Shown piece after piece: positions 32,014 through 40,930 of a stretch of DNA of 64,000 nt (position 1 is its first letter; each line of letters begins with the position of its first letter). The DNA comes from Candidatus Woesearchaeota archaeon. Its GTDB lineage: Archaea > Nanobdellota > Nanobdellia > Woesearchaeales > GCA-023898365. Location of the stretch: positions 806,001 to 870,000 of the forward strand of contig CP060219.1 in NCBI GenBank assembly GCA_023898365.1, read 5' to 3'. The notes beneath the pieces were generated by a model, which made no database searches, was not told the origin of the DNA, and saw nothing but the letters and a program-made list of their open reading frames with translations. A program made the position numbers and the translations under genes.

Positions 32014-34584
32014 ATGTTGTTTCTTTTAAGTGGTATGATGATTGTTGACTCAATCACCTTCAAAAAAACACTTTCCCTTCCTTCGGGCGAAGAACTAAGA
32101 GATATGGTGCTCTTAACGGTTCGTGATAAGAACGGAGAAGTGTTTTCTGTGTATTCTCCAGCACCGTCTGTCAGTCGTGTCGAACGGGTTCTCTCTTGGG
32201 AATTAGATTGTCTTGAACGAGAAGTTGCGGTAGATCAACGATTTCTTTCTCTTGCAAAAAAAAATCGTGCCTCACCATTTGTTTTCAATCTTTTTGATGT
32301 TGATGAATGGGGGAGTATTTCGTTTAAACCAGGAACAATTCGTGTGCTTCCCACTCCTGTCGACATACTTTCTTATCCAAAACTATATGGTGACACTGAG
32401 TTTGCCTATTTTGATACAACCACTCTTCCTGCTTACAAAGGGGAATTTAAGACGTGGTTTGATGTGCAAGTTGCTCCGCGACTCCGCACGCTTAGACCTT
32501 CGCTTGAAGATCTTCCAAATGAACATGTGTATACGTGGACAACAAAACAAATACGTGAAAAAAAAGGACATCTCTGTCATGCAGGTTTTATTGTTGGTAA
32601 ACACGATGATGGCTCCTATCACGGTTTGCTTGGCACCACTGATCCTTCACTTGAAGAACGATTGATTTCCTTTGATCTTGGAGGAGAATCTTTTCGGTTT
32701 GCGGTAAGTACCTTTCGCGCCTCACCCAGTGCAACGACCCGTCAACAGGAAAAGTTGCAAAAAGAACTGGATAATCTGAAACGTCGAAAGCTTTCACCAT
32801 CTGAATTTGAAAAGGCACGGGCAAGAATATTTGAACGCTACGGAGTCGTTTCTACAGATGCCTCAGTTCAACGAGAACAAATCGAAACGACAATATCTTC
32901 AATGCACTTGCGAGACTGGGCGGAGCGAGTACATATTGATGCAGCTCCCTTATTTACTATTTTTCAAAATCATGGTTTTGATTATGAAGTATTCAAACAT
33001 GTCGAAACCATGCTGGCAGGTGAGCGTTCATTTCAAGATGCGCACGGCCGTCGTCCAAAAAAGTCAAGTGTAAAACAAAAAGGTGCAAAAGAAAATGAAC
33101 GAAGAGAGTTTATGATCAAAGAACGATTTGCAAACACCATCGTTCTTGATCCAATGTTTCTCATGACGAATTGCGCACCTCAATGCTCAAGAAAAAACCT
33201 TGCAGCAATTGCATCTTTCCTCGGAGTTCCTTTTGAAAAAGGGTTAACGTATGATCAATTCACCTACTATTCTTTGCTCGCAGACCTCGGTGATCGCGAT
33301 GCTGCGTTTATGCGCGCAGCGTATGCTGCAAAAGATGTAGCTGCCCTTGTCCTCATTATGCGCAAACTCTATGATCCAACAGGTGTTTCTCTTTTACCAG
33401 GTTCACCAATAAAATCATTACTTCATCTTGCTATGCACACTCGTCTTCCTCTTCGATCGCTAACTCTACGTCGCTCCTCGCTTGATGAAGTTGCGGAAAG
33501 AGATTTTTATCAATTACATAAACGACATCGCATAAATGATCTTGCGTTTTTGCCACCAGAAGAATTGCGCAAAAAAAAGGATGAGTTGCGTCGAACGTAC
33601 TGTCGCATACCTTCCATGCGTGCTCCTCCAGCAGGAAAGAGACATGAAGCGTATGTTGCCTGGCCGCTTTTTTTAAAACAATGGATTGGCGGAACTGCAC
33701 CTTCTTTGAGAAAGGTCATTTCGCTTTTTGAGGCTTCTCAACAAGGAAACGGGGATGATCCGGTGACGTATGCTCGTTATCTTGAACCTTTCGCACAACA
33801 TCTCTTGCTTGGTGTTTCATATGTTGAAAGTCTTAATGCTGACTATGATCGCAATCATCAATATATTGGTGTTTCGCGAGATGATCTTCGTCCTCTTCAT
33901 GAAGATTTTTTTTCCCACACTGAAAGAAAACTTTACAATCGCATACGAAATCGGTTCACAAAATATTATGCTGCGTTAACTGCTGTTGCAAAAGATTTTG
34001 AACAAGAAGCAAAAGGAAATTCGGATCACGCTGAGAAGAAATTGCTCGGATCAATCGATCGTATTGTTCTTGAAGATGAAAAAGAAAGTTTATTTCCAAA
34101 AACGTACGGTCTACCAATTCTTGCTCGTCCTTCAATTGTTGTAGGAGAATTGACTGATCATCAAGTGATGGCAGCGGCTAGAAAAAAATATCTTGCAGCT
34201 CTTGACAGATGTGAGAACGACATGCCTCCTGAATTTGTTTCCTCTCTTCATCACCTAGGCGTTTCAGTTGAAGATTTTCTTTATTTACATTTTCAACGAA
34301 GAAAACTCGTCCGTAATTCTCAAGCATTTTATTGGAAAGCTCACGATACGTCTTCTGCAATTGAAAATGCCTTACAAGAAGGCTATCGCCGCCTCACTAC
34401 TGCCTTGTTTGCTGCAGGTTTTGGTGTTGTCACGCAGCGAAACGATATACTTGAATTGGTTTCGCTTCGAGATGATGCATCGCTAGCTGCATTAAAAGAA
34501 ATTCCTGAATTGGTGTATCTTGCAAAACGACCTGTAGAAGAAGAGAATGTTCTTGATCAAAGTACGCTCGTTCTTGAAGCGTGA
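32014..34584 (+). CDS. Divergent, probably inactive family B DNA polymerase-like protein
   Basis: 856 residues. Motifs align by eye with the active PolB of this window. Exo I is FAYFDTTTLP (about 131-140), with D-I-E changed to D-T-T. Exo II is NHGFDYEVF (about 318), exo III is AYAAKDVAALVLIM (about 436). Motif A appears as DEKESLFPK (about 689), motif B as RNSQAFYW (about 768) and motif C as VVTQRNDIL (about 805) in place of Y-G-D-T-D-S. Polymerase acids are lost, so it is likely non-catalytic, with a structural or regulatory role, like other inactivated PolB paralogues. Starts at 32035 or 32038 are also possible. Confidence 0.6.
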   Translation: MLFLLSGMMIVDSITFKKTLSLPSGEELRDMVLLTVRDKNGEVFSVYSPAPSVSRVERVLSWELDCLEREVAVDQRFLSLAKKNRASPFVFNLFDVDEWGSISFKPGTIRVLPTPVDILSYPKLYGDTEFAYFDTTTLPAYKGEFKTWFDVQVAPRLRTLRPSLEDLPNEHVYTWTTKQIREKKGHLCHAGFIVGKHDDGSYHGLLGTTDPSLEERLISFDLGGESFRFAVSTFRASPSATTRQQEKLQKELDNLKRRKLSPSEFEKARARIFERYGVVSTDASVQREQIETTISSMHLRDWAERVHIDAAPLFTIFQNHGFDYEVFKHVETMLAGERSFQDAHGRRPKKSSVKQKGAKENERREFMIKERFANTIVLDPMFLMTNCAPQCSRKNLAAIASFLGVPFEKGLTYDQFTYYSLLADLGDRDAAFMRAAYAAKDVAALVLIMRKLYDPTGVSLLPGSPIKSLLHLAMHTRLPLRSLTLRRSSLDEVAERDFYQLHKRHRINDLAFLPPEELRKKKDELRRTYCRIPSMRAPPAGKRHEAYVAWPLFLKQWIGGTAPSLRKVISLFEASQQGNGDDPVTYARYLEPFAQHLLLGVSYVESLNADYDRNHQYIGVSRDDLRPLHEDFFSHTERKLYNRIRNRFTKYYAALTAVAKDFEQEAKGNSDHAEKKLLGSIDRIVLEDEKESLFPKTYGLPILARPSIVVGELTDHQVMAAARKKYLAALDRCENDMPPEFVSSLHHLGVSVEDFLYLHFQRRKLVRNSQAFYWKAHDTSSAIENALQEGYRRLTTALFAAGFGVVTQRNDILELVSLRDDASLAALKEIPELVYLAKRPVEEENVLDQSTLVLEA

Positions 34585-34650
34585 AACAGTTATTTTTTTG
34601 AAGTATTTTCACGTGAGCGAAAACGTCCCCTACTGTTTCAAGAAGATAAC

Positions 34651-34724
34651 TGGGCTCGCCGGGATTTGAACCCGGGACACCACGATCTTCAGTCGTGTGC
34701 TCTCCCAGTCTGAGCTACGAGCCC
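34651..34724 (-). tRNA. tRNA-Phe (GAA)
   Basis: 74-nt cloverleaf: acceptor GGGCTCG/CGAGCCC, D-stem GCTC/GAGC, anticodon arm CACGA-CTGAAGA-TCGTG with anticodon GAA, T-arm CCGGG-TTCAAAT-CCCGG, and discriminator A. No CCA encoded and no intron. A TATA box (TTTTATAAAA, 34755-34764, minus strand) is about 35 nt upstream. Confidence 0.95.
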
Positions 34725-34754
34725 GTCATACGTGTGCGAGAAAAATTGAACGTC

Positions 34755-34764
34755 TTTTATAAAA
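34755..34764 (-). promoter_or_regulatory. TATA box of tRNA-Phe
   Basis: Palindromic TTTTATAAAA between divergent tRNA-Phe and topA. Spacing fits the tRNA on the minus strand; topA has its own box at 34791. Confidence 0.5.
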
Positions 34765-34790
34765 GTTGTTCTTTTCCTCATACCGAAACC

Positions 34791-34799
34791 TATATAAAA
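34791..34799 (+). promoter_or_regulatory. TATA box of topA
   Basis: TATATAAAA, 27 nt (centre) before the topA ATG at 34822, indicating a leaderless mRNA. Confidence 0.5.
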
Positions 34800-34821
34800 A
34801 TTCATCGGAATATGGGCTGTA

Positions 34822-37191
34822 ATGGGTGTTGAGTTAATCATCGCAGAAAAACCGAATGCGGCGCAAAAGCTTGCTACCGCACTTGCGGATACGGGTTCTC
34901 TAAAAAAACAGAAAACAGGAACAGTCACGGTCTATTCGTTATCTCATAACAAGATTCCTATAAAAATTGTTGCAGCAGTTGGACATCTTTACACAGTAAC
35001 TGAAAAAAAGAAGAGTTTTTCTTATCCTTCTTATGCGGTTGAGTGGAAACCAACCTATCTTGTTGACAAAGAAGCAGCGTTTACAAAGAAATATTTAGAT
35101 GTTATCAAAAAAGAAGCCGAAAAAGCCTCTTCGTTTACTGTTGCTTGCGACTATGATATTGAAGGAGAAGTTATCGGTCTGAACATTGTCAAATATGCGT
35201 GTAAGCAAAAAGATGCATCGCGTATGAAATTCTCGACGTTAGTAAAGGAAGATTTAATTGAAGCGTTCAATAAACGACAAAAACATCTTGATTGGGGACA
35301 AGCCCATGCAGGAGAAACGCGTCACGTGCTCGATTGGTTATACGGCATAAACATTTCTCGTGCATTAACGAATGCGGTCAAACGCGCCGGCAGTTTTAAG
35401 GTGATGAGTTCTGGTCGCGTTCAAGGTCCTGCACTAAAAATGCTTGTTGACAAAGAAAAAGAAATTCGCGCCTTTAAACCTAAACCATTCTGGCAGCTCG
35501 AACTTCATGCAAAAAAAAGCTCCGTCAACTTGGTCTTTTCTCATGAACAAGATAAATTTTTTGCAAAAAAGAAAGCAGATGAAATTCTTGCTCGCTGCAA
35601 AGGAAAGCCCGCAGTTATTTCTTCACTGAAAACATCAACTCATAAAGTCGCTGTTCCCCTTCCTTTCGATCTTGGCAGTTTGCAAACAGAAAGTTATCGG
35701 CTCTTTAAGATTCATCCAAAAGAAACATTACAAATTGCACAAACGTTATATCAAGAGGGAGTAACCTCCTATCCACGCACCTCATCGCAAGAGCTTCCTC
35801 CTGAATTAGGGTATAAAAAAATTCTTGGAAAACTTGCTAAACAATCAGCATATGAAGCAACGGCAACACAGCTGATGAATATGCAAAAGCTTGTACCTAC
35901 GAAGGGATCTAAAAAAGATCCTGCGCATCCTGCTATTCATCCAACCGGTGAAAAGCCTTCATCAAAGTTATCTGATCGTGATAAGAAAGTTTACGATCTG
36001 ATCGTTAAACGTTTCTTTGCGGTCTTTGGCGTTCCTGCAACAAGAGAAATTAAGACGGTAACGGCAACTGTTGAGAAAGAAAACTTTATCACAAAAGGAA
36101 GCTTAACCGTTGACCAAGGATGGTTTGCTTTGTACGCGCCTTATGGAAAACAAAAAGAAGAAGAACTTCCCGTGCTAGTTGAAGGGGAGTCGCTCAAGTC
36201 CCCTACGGTGTTACAGTTTGAAAAAGAAACGAGTCCGCCAAAGCGGTATACTGCTTCATCAGTTATTTCAGAATTAGAAAAACGAAACCTTGGAACAAAA
36301 GCAACGCGCGCAGATATCATTGATAGTTTGGTAAAGCGCGGTTATGTTAATCAGGATGGCAGTTTGTTTGCAACTGATTTTGGCATAAAAACAATTGAAC
36401 TTCTTGAAGAATTTGTACCAACCATTGTTGATCAAGAATTAACAAGGGATTTCGAAGAAGAAATGGAAGGAATTCGTACAAAAAAAGTAACACCGGAAAA
36501 AATTATTTCTCGAGCAGAAAAAATTCTAACAAAAACTCTTGATGGGTTTCAAGACAAAGAACTCGCTATTGGAAAAAAACTTATTGAAGCTCATCGCGAA
36601 CAAATGGATGTAGAAAGCCGCATTGACACCTGCCCTGTTTGTAAGAAAGGTATGCTTCGTATGATGTACAGTAAGAAAACCAGGCAGCGGTTTATCGCAT
36701 GCGATGCCTATCCTGATTGTAAAACTATTTTACCCGTTCCTCAAGCAGGAGAAATTAAGTCAACTGGTGAACTTTGCGAACATGATGCGTATCCCTTAAT
36801 TACGATTCGCAGAAAAGGAAAGAAGCCTCAAAAAGTGTGCAGTAATAAAGAATGTCCTGCAAATAAAGTCGATCTCAAAGAAGAAAAAGAGATGGCAAAG
36901 CTCATTGTAGAAAAAGAATGTCCAAAATGTCAAAATCCTTTAGTGCTTCGCAAGAGTGTTTACGGTGAGTTTCTTGGCTGTAGCAATTTTCCAAAGTGTC
37001 GTTATACGGAACGACTCAAAGATGGTCCGTTGAAAGAAGACTTTAAAGGGTCTTCTTCTTCAGGTTCGCTTGCTGAAAAAAAATCTGCTCCTGCGAAAAA
37101 ATCAGTACCTTCAAAAAGCGCAGCACCTAAAAAAACTGTTGCGAAAAAGAAAACAACTGTTCGCAAAAAAACTGCTGCGAAGAAAAAGTAA
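34822..37191 (+). CDS. topA: DNA topoisomerase I (type IA, archaeal TopA)
   Basis: 789 residues. Toprim domain with IIAEKPNAAQ and the DYDIEGE acid cluster (about 112-118). The active-site Tyr lies in GVTSYPRTSSQ near residue 316, and ATRADIIDSLVKRGY is in the fourth domain. Three C-terminal zinc ribbons follow (CPVCKKG, CSNKECP, CPKCQNP with GCSNFPKC). It relaxes negative supercoils. The last 40 residues are a Lys/Ala/Pro tail that probably binds DNA without specificity. A small membrane protein gene follows 20 nt later. Confidence 0.96.
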   Translation: MGVELIIAEKPNAAQKLATALADTGSLKKQKTGTVTVYSLSHNKIPIKIVAAVGHLYTVTEKKKSFSYPSYAVEWKPTYLVDKEAAFTKKYLDVIKKEAEKASSFTVACDYDIEGEVIGLNIVKYACKQKDASRMKFSTLVKEDLIEAFNKRQKHLDWGQAHAGETRHVLDWLYGINISRALTNAVKRAGSFKVMSSGRVQGPALKMLVDKEKEIRAFKPKPFWQLELHAKKSSVNLVFSHEQDKFFAKKKADEILARCKGKPAVISSLKTSTHKVAVPLPFDLGSLQTESYRLFKIHPKETLQIAQTLYQEGVTSYPRTSSQELPPELGYKKILGKLAKQSAYEATATQLMNMQKLVPTKGSKKDPAHPAIHPTGEKPSSKLSDRDKKVYDLIVKRFFAVFGVPATREIKTVTATVEKENFITKGSLTVDQGWFALYAPYGKQKEEELPVLVEGESLKSPTVLQFEKETSPPKRYTASSVISELEKRNLGTKATRADIIDSLVKRGYVNQDGSLFATDFGIKTIELLEEFVPTIVDQELTRDFEEEMEGIRTKKVTPEKIISRAEKILTKTLDGFQDKELAIGKKLIEAHREQMDVESRIDTCPVCKKGMLRMMYSKKTRQRFIACDAYPDCKTILPVPQAGEIKSTGELCEHDAYPLITIRRKGKKPQKVCSNKECPANKVDLKEEKEMAKLIVEKECPKCQNPLVLRKSVYGEFLGCSNFPKCRYTERLKDGPLKEDFKGSSSSGSLAEKKSAPAKKSVPSKSAAPKKTVAKKKTTVRKKTAAKKK

Positions 37192-37210
37192 AGTAGTTTC
37201 GGTGAGTTCC

Positions 37211-37555
37211 ATGGGAAAAAAGCTGACGTTTGGTCTGACGCAAGAAAATAAATTCATGCTCAGCGTTATTGGTATTGTTGTCCTCCTTCTTGTCCCGTTT
37301 ATTATCCATGCATCACTTGTTGAGCAGCTCATCATCGTGCTCTTTGTTTTTTTAGAAGCGATCAATATTTTTGTCGTTGCAAAAAATAAGTTTTATGTGC
37401 TTTCTAGGCGATTTGAAGTCACTCTCTTTGTTGTCTTCATTATCACTGCATATACGATGAATGTTCACGAGTTAACACGCCCGTTCTATTTATGGCTAAG
37501 CGTTTATTACTTTGTACTCAACCTCTTTGATTGGGATGAAACGAAACGTTCTTAA
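37211..37555 (+). CDS. Small integral membrane protein
   Basis: 114 residues with about four membrane helices (FMLSVIGIVVLLLVPFII, LIIVLFVFLEAINIFVV, VTLFVVFIITAYTM, FYLWLSVYYFVLNLF). Basic N-terminus, acidic C-terminal end (DWDETKRS). No family recognised. The ATG at 37211 is preceded by GGTGAG and excludes the Lys-rich frame that merely overlaps the topA tail. Confidence 0.65.
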   Translation: MGKKLTFGLTQENKFMLSVIGIVVLLLVPFIIHASLVEQLIIVLFVFLEAINIFVVAKNKFYVLSRRFEVTLFVVFIITAYTMNVHELTRPFYLWLSVYYFVLNLFDWDETKRS

Positions 37556-37579
37556 ACCTCTTTCTAATTCCCTGCACTC

Positions 37580-37906
37580 ATGGCAGAAGATAAAAATGCA
37601 GATCCGACTCTTTCTGTGCGAGTCCACTTAGCAGAAGGGTATTGTTTTCAGAATAATGGCCGAGGTCCTGAAGTTGTTCCTACAAGAAGACCTGGAGATT
37701 TCCAATATGAACGATCATTCGAAGGAGGCCTTTCACAATTGTGTTATTCGTTCGGACCAAAAAGCGTTTTGACGAGTGTTCCTTCAGCAGAGCAGTTGGT
37801 TCTTGCCGCAGCAGATGAGGGTGCTCACTATACTTTTGTTGTTGATGGAAAACCTATGACGCTCAGAGGAACTCAAGTCAGAAAACTTGATGTGCAAGGA
37901 TGGTAG
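37580..37906 (+). CDS. Hypothetical protein
   Basis: 108 residues, soluble, no recognised domain. Alternating strands with aromatic residues (LSVRVHLAEGYCF, YTFVVDGKPMTLRG) suggest a small beta fold. It belongs to the same small-protein style as the genes at 22747 and 39669. Confidence 0.5.
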   Translation: MAEDKNADPTLSVRVHLAEGYCFQNNGRGPEVVPTRRPGDFQYERSFEGGLSQLCYSFGPKSVLTSVPSAEQLVLAAADEGAHYTFVVDGKPMTLRGTQVRKLDVQGW

Positions 37907-37915
37907 GCATGGAAA

Positions 37916-37925
37916 CTTTTATAAA
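37916..37925 (+). promoter_or_regulatory. TATA box of the ribosomal protein operon
   Basis: CTTTTATAAA about 75 nt before the S19e ATG. A leader of some 48 nt would contain the ribosome-binding site GAGAGGA, so unlike its neighbours this operon is not leaderless. Confidence 0.5.
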
Positions 37926-37997
37926 CCAACTGGCGTTCTCTGACCCTGGGTTTATTGAATTTAGAGGTTCTGACAAGCACTAGAGAGGAAGATATCC

Positions 37998-38417
37998 ATG
38001 TTCACAGTTGATCAAAACAAACTCATTGACACGGTCGCAGAAGAGCTTAAAGGTACACTGACGAAGCCTGACTGGGCTGACTTTGTCAAAACAGGCGTTC
38101 ACAAAGAGCGACCACCTGCCGATGCAGACTGGTGGTTTAAGCGAGCAGCGGCAGTTCTTCGCGTAATTCATCTTCGCGGTCCTATTGGCGTTGCAAAACT
38201 TCGCGTCAAATATGGCGGTCGTCAAGATCGAGGCGTGAAACCTTCTCGTTTTCAAAAAGGATCAGGAAGTGTTCTTCGAAAAATTTTGCAAGATTTAGAG
38301 AAAAATGGCTACATCGTCTACAAGGAAGTTGGCGTCCATAAGGGTCGCGTAACAACCCCTAAAGGCGTATCGTTATTGTTCTCCACAGCAAAAAAAATTG
38401 GGGGTGGAAAGCAATGA
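37998..38417 (+). CDS. rps19e: Ribosomal protein S19e
   Basis: 139 residues, full length. Small-subunit protein shared by archaea and eukaryotes. Signature segments are PDWADFVKTGVHKERPP, DWWFKRAAAVLR, KYGGRQDRGVKPS and the C-terminal winged-helix wing. Its stop overlaps the L39e start (ATGA), so the two are translationally coupled. Confidence 0.97.
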   Translation: MFTVDQNKLIDTVAEELKGTLTKPDWADFVKTGVHKERPPADADWWFKRAAAVLRVIHLRGPIGVAKLRVKYGGRQDRGVKPSRFQKGSGSVLRKILQDLEKNGYIVYKEVGVHKGRVTTPKGVSLLFSTAKKIGGGKQ

Positions 38418-38587
38418 GTCGATTCACCCATCCAGCAACGAAGAATAAACTTATCAAGGCCGGTCGACAAACTCGCTGGGCTCCTTTTTGGATTATTCAA
38501 AAGATTTACTTTCGCGGTCGCCGTGTCCATCCAGGAAAACACACCGTTGTAAAACGAAGTTGGCGACGAACAAAAATAAAGGTGTAA
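38414..38587 (+). CDS. rpl39e: Ribosomal protein L39e
   Basis: 57 residues. Basic large-subunit protein lining the exit tunnel. It has the family pattern of a K-A-x-R-Q-x-R-W-A-P-x-W segment (AGRQTRWAPFWII) and the C-terminal RSWRRTKIKV. The ATG at 38414 overlaps the S19e stop by 4 nt. It is short enough to be missed by simple gene finding. Confidence 0.95.
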   Translation: MSRFTHPATKNKLIKAGRQTRWAPFWIIQKIYFRGRRVHPGKHTVVKRSWRRTKIKV

Positions 38588-38591
38588 GCAA

Positions 38592-39077
38592 ATGATGGAA
38601 CGAACCTACAATGTCCCTCTCAGACGATCATTTCGATCGGCTCCAAAATATAAACGGGCGAAAAAAGCAATTGGTGCCTTGCGAGCGTTCTTAACCCAAC
38701 ATATGGGTACTGACGACATTCGTATCGGCAAACAGTTAAACGAAAAGATTTGGGAACGGGGAATTAAGAATCCTCCGCATCATGTCAAGGTTACCGCTGT
38801 TCGAGACGATGAAGACGTATGCAAAGTTGAGCTTGAAGGAGTTGTTTACGCTGAACCTATCAAAGCAGAAGCGAAAAAAGAACAACCTGAAACGCTCAAG
38901 GAGAAATTACAAAGTAAGTTAGCCCCAGGTGCAAAATCTGATGCGGGAGCAGACACTGCAAAGAGCGAGTCTGCTGATGCAAAGAAAGAAGATGCGTCTC
39001 CTGAAGCAAAACCTGCTGCGAAAAAAGAAGTAAAATCTCCCGTTGCCGGCGCTTCGTCCACAAAGAAAAAAGAATAA
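38592..39077 (+). CDS. rpl31e: Ribosomal protein L31e with long charged tail
   Basis: 161 residues. Residues 1-92 are L31e (ERTYNVPLRRSF, APKYKRAKKAIGALRAFL, DIRIGKQLNEKIWERGIKNPP), a large-subunit protein near the exit tunnel. Residues about 95-161 are an Ala/Lys/Glu/Pro extension absent from typical L31e of about 90-100 residues. Two adjacent ATGs make the start uncertain by one codon. Confidence 0.95.
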   Translation: MMERTYNVPLRRSFRSAPKYKRAKKAIGALRAFLTQHMGTDDIRIGKQLNEKIWERGIKNPPHHVKVTAVRDDEDVCKVELEGVVYAEPIKAEAKKEQPETLKEKLQSKLAPGAKSDAGADTAKSESADAKKEDASPEAKPAAKKEVKSPVAGASSTKKKE

Positions 39078-39079
39078 AA

Positions 39080-39117
39080 TTATTTTTTCTATTCTCTTTC
39101 TCTCTTTCTTTTATCCA
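39080..39117 (+). terminator. T-rich terminator after the ribosomal operon
   Basis: Several T-runs separated by single C residues directly after the L31e stop, the form of an archaeal intrinsic terminator. No hairpin is needed or seen. Confidence 0.4.
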
Positions 39118-39154
39118 AACTTTTTTAAACTATTCTGTACTTGCTAAACGGTAC

Positions 39155-39226
39155 GCATCGGTAGTCTAACGGTTAGGATAGAAGCCTTCCAAGCTTTTGA
39201 TCCGGGTTCGAATCCCGGCCGATGCA
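39155..39226 (+). tRNA. tRNA-Gly (TCC)
   Basis: 72-nt cloverleaf: acceptor GCATCGG/CCGATGC, anticodon arm GAAGC-CTTCCAA-GCTTT giving TCC, T-arm CCGGG-TTCGAAT-CCCGG, discriminator A, no CCA. TATA-like TTTTTTAAAC at 39121-39130 is about 29 nt upstream. Confidence 0.94.
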
Positions 39227-39301
39227 TTTTCTTTACTTCTTTCGGGGACTAACAGAAATATATTTAAATTACTTCTTTGTCGTGTGAATTGAGGGACTTG
39301 A

Positions 39302-39604
39302 ATGGTATTGATAAATTTGAGAGTGGATGGGGAACAACTTCAAGCAAGATTTTTTCGTTCTGTTGATGATGTCGCGGTTGAATCATTGGATGGCGATTTT
39401 GAGATGGTCGTGTCTCGCATTCACCAGAAAGTTGTTGCATTGGGTGAAACAAAGGCTTCTGTTGTAAGTGATAGAACGATATCAGATTCTCCTAGATTAA
39501 CCTATTTGGGTCCGGGAGAGGTTTCACAACTTATTGTTGCCCTTAATGAATATTCTGCTTCTTTGGGGGTTCCTGATTCACCAAGATTTTTTGGTTATAA
39601 ATAA
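39302..39604 (+). CDS. Hypothetical protein
   Basis: 100 residues, soluble, no recognised domain. It starts with a strand-rich half (LINLRVDGEQLQARFF) and ends with a helix (EVSQLIVALNEYSASLG). The ATG at 39302 follows GAGGGA at good spacing. Confidence 0.5.
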   Translation: MVLINLRVDGEQLQARFFRSVDDVAVESLDGDFEMVVSRIHQKVVALGETKASVVSDRTISDSPRLTYLGPGEVSQLIVALNEYSASLGVPDSPRFFGYK

Positions 39605-39640
39605 TTGGCATACCTAATGGTTGGTATTTTCTGGAAAACA

Positions 39641-39648
39641 ATATAAAT
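39641..39648 (+). promoter_or_regulatory. TATA box of the gene at 39669
   Basis: ATATAAAT about 25 nt before the ATG at 39669, which selects that start over 39621. Confidence 0.45.
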
Positions 39649-39668
39649 TGCTCTCTATTACTTTTTGT

Positions 39669-40058
39669 ATGGCTGAAGACAAACCAAGAAACGTAACCAT
39701 TAACGATTTTCATTTAGTTGCGCACTCACATCTTCCCGGTCATCCGCTGATTCGTCGTGGGGAAGTGTTGTTTACCGAATCAACTGACATTTCTCCTTAT
39801 TTGCAAGCTATTGAAGATCGTGTAACGAGAGTTCGCGAAGCTTATCGAATGGCGTTCGGTGGGGAACATCTTGAACGAGTTGGCCAGCAAGGAGGAGACT
39901 ATCTGTTGTTAGTTTGTCATCCTTCGCATGCTGATGATCAACCGTTTTATGAACTGCATGTGTCGGTTGCGCATGGTTTTGGAGAAAATTCTCAGGGAAA
40001 AATTGACCTTACAGAAATTTGCACAAAAGCTGACTTTTTAGAGGGGGTTGATAAGTAG
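39669..40058 (+). CDS. Hypothetical protein
   Basis: 129 residues, soluble, no recognised family. A helix (AIEDRVTRVREAYRMAFG) is flanked by strands (DYLLLVCHPSH, YELHVSVAHGFG). Several His and Asp residues are present but in no metal-site order I can name. It converges with the HD gene with a 4-nt gap. Confidence 0.5.
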   Translation: MAEDKPRNVTINDFHLVAHSHLPGHPLIRRGEVLFTESTDISPYLQAIEDRVTRVREAYRMAFGGEHLERVGQQGGDYLLLVCHPSHADDQPFYELHVSVAHGFGENSQGKIDLTEICTKADFLEGVDK

Positions 40059-40062
40059 TTTT

Positions 40063-40734
40063 TCATCGGTATTGAGAGCTATGATCTTCTATTCGTTGTC
40101 TGCGGTGCATAACTTCAAGTGCTGCATTACGTATGTGTGGTGATCCCGTATATTGTTTGTTCAATTCCGCTTCGAGTTTATTGAGAGGAACGGGTCTCCG
40201 GTAGCGTCTTGAGGGGTCAGTGAGCGCATCTGACTGATCTGCTACACCAACAATTTGAGCAAGGAGTGCTATTTCGTGTTCATCTGCTCGTCTGTCAGGT
40301 CCGCGCACGAGTCTTCTGCGTTCTGCATGTTGTCGTCGATACGTGTGTTCTTGCCAGTCATGACTGCCTGCTGCCGCTCTACGAATTTCCTCAGGAAACC
40401 CTGCTGTTATGAGATAGGTAAGGCGCGGGTGTTCATAGATTTGAGCTTGTTGATCTCGAGTGAGAGGTGATGCGCTGTGCAGTATAGTTGCCGCGTCTTC
40501 CATTTTTCTTTTTCCATCGTCGTGGAGGATGGCGGCATATCCTGTATTGAGAACGTGTTGTTGTGGGAGTCGCAAGTGCGTTGCAACTTCAATTGCAATC
40601 CATCCCGTGCGTAGCGCATGTTCTCGAAGGTTCACGTCGAGTTGTCGCATTGCTGCAAGGTGTGCTGCGACGCGTGAATCTGCAAGAATGTATTGGAACA
40701 GTTCTCCTGTTGGTTGGATGTCGAGTTGCGCCAT
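40063..40734 (-). CDS. HD-domain phosphohydrolase (HD-GYP-like without GYP)
   Basis: 223 residues. Metal ligands in HD order: REHALRTGWIAIEVA, AAILHDDGKRK, YEHPRLTYLI, GSHDWQEH and VGVADQSDALTDPSRRYRRP. This last motif (the D-x-x-D-A-L-T-D-x-x-x-x-Y segment) is characteristic of HD-GYP proteins, but the GYP loop is missing. A phosphodiesterase or phosphatase role is likely. A TATA element near 40757-40770 (minus strand) and GGGAG precede the ATG. Confidence 0.8.
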   Translation of the reverse strand: MAQLDIQPTGELFQYILADSRVAAHLAAMRQLDVNLREHALRTGWIAIEVATHLRLPQQHVLNTGYAAILHDDGKRKMEDAATILHSASPLTRDQQAQIYEHPRLTYLITAGFPEEIRRAAAGSHDWQEHTYRRQHAERRRLVRGPDRRADEHEIALLAQIVGVADQSDALTDPSRRYRRPVPLNKLEAELNKQYTGSPHIRNAALEVMHRRQRIEDHSSQYR

Positions 40735-40896
40735 GAGCTCCCTTATGGCGAAGGATATTTATATATTTTCTTACCTTTTCGTATAGTAATAGTATATTTT
40801 CCTCATTTTTGGTTGTGTGTCTTCCAGCAAAGATTGTTTGACACGAGATATCTTACCTAGTAAAGAGATGCGCATCATTTCTCTTCTAGACGCTAC

Positions 40897-40904
40897 ATTT
40901 ATAA
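40897..40904 (+). promoter_or_regulatory. TATA box of the gene at 40931
   Basis: CATTTATA, about 29 nt before the ATG at 40931; no ribosome-binding site is seen, as expected for a leaderless start. Confidence 0.45.
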
Positions 40905-40930
40905 GAAATGAGTTGTCCTACACCTCCTTG

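Noticed and set aside
37070..37210. Lys/Leu-rich extension in front of the small membrane protein
   Set aside because: It is an alternate-frame reading of the topA Lys/Ala tail. GGTGAG before the ATG at 37211 marks the real start.
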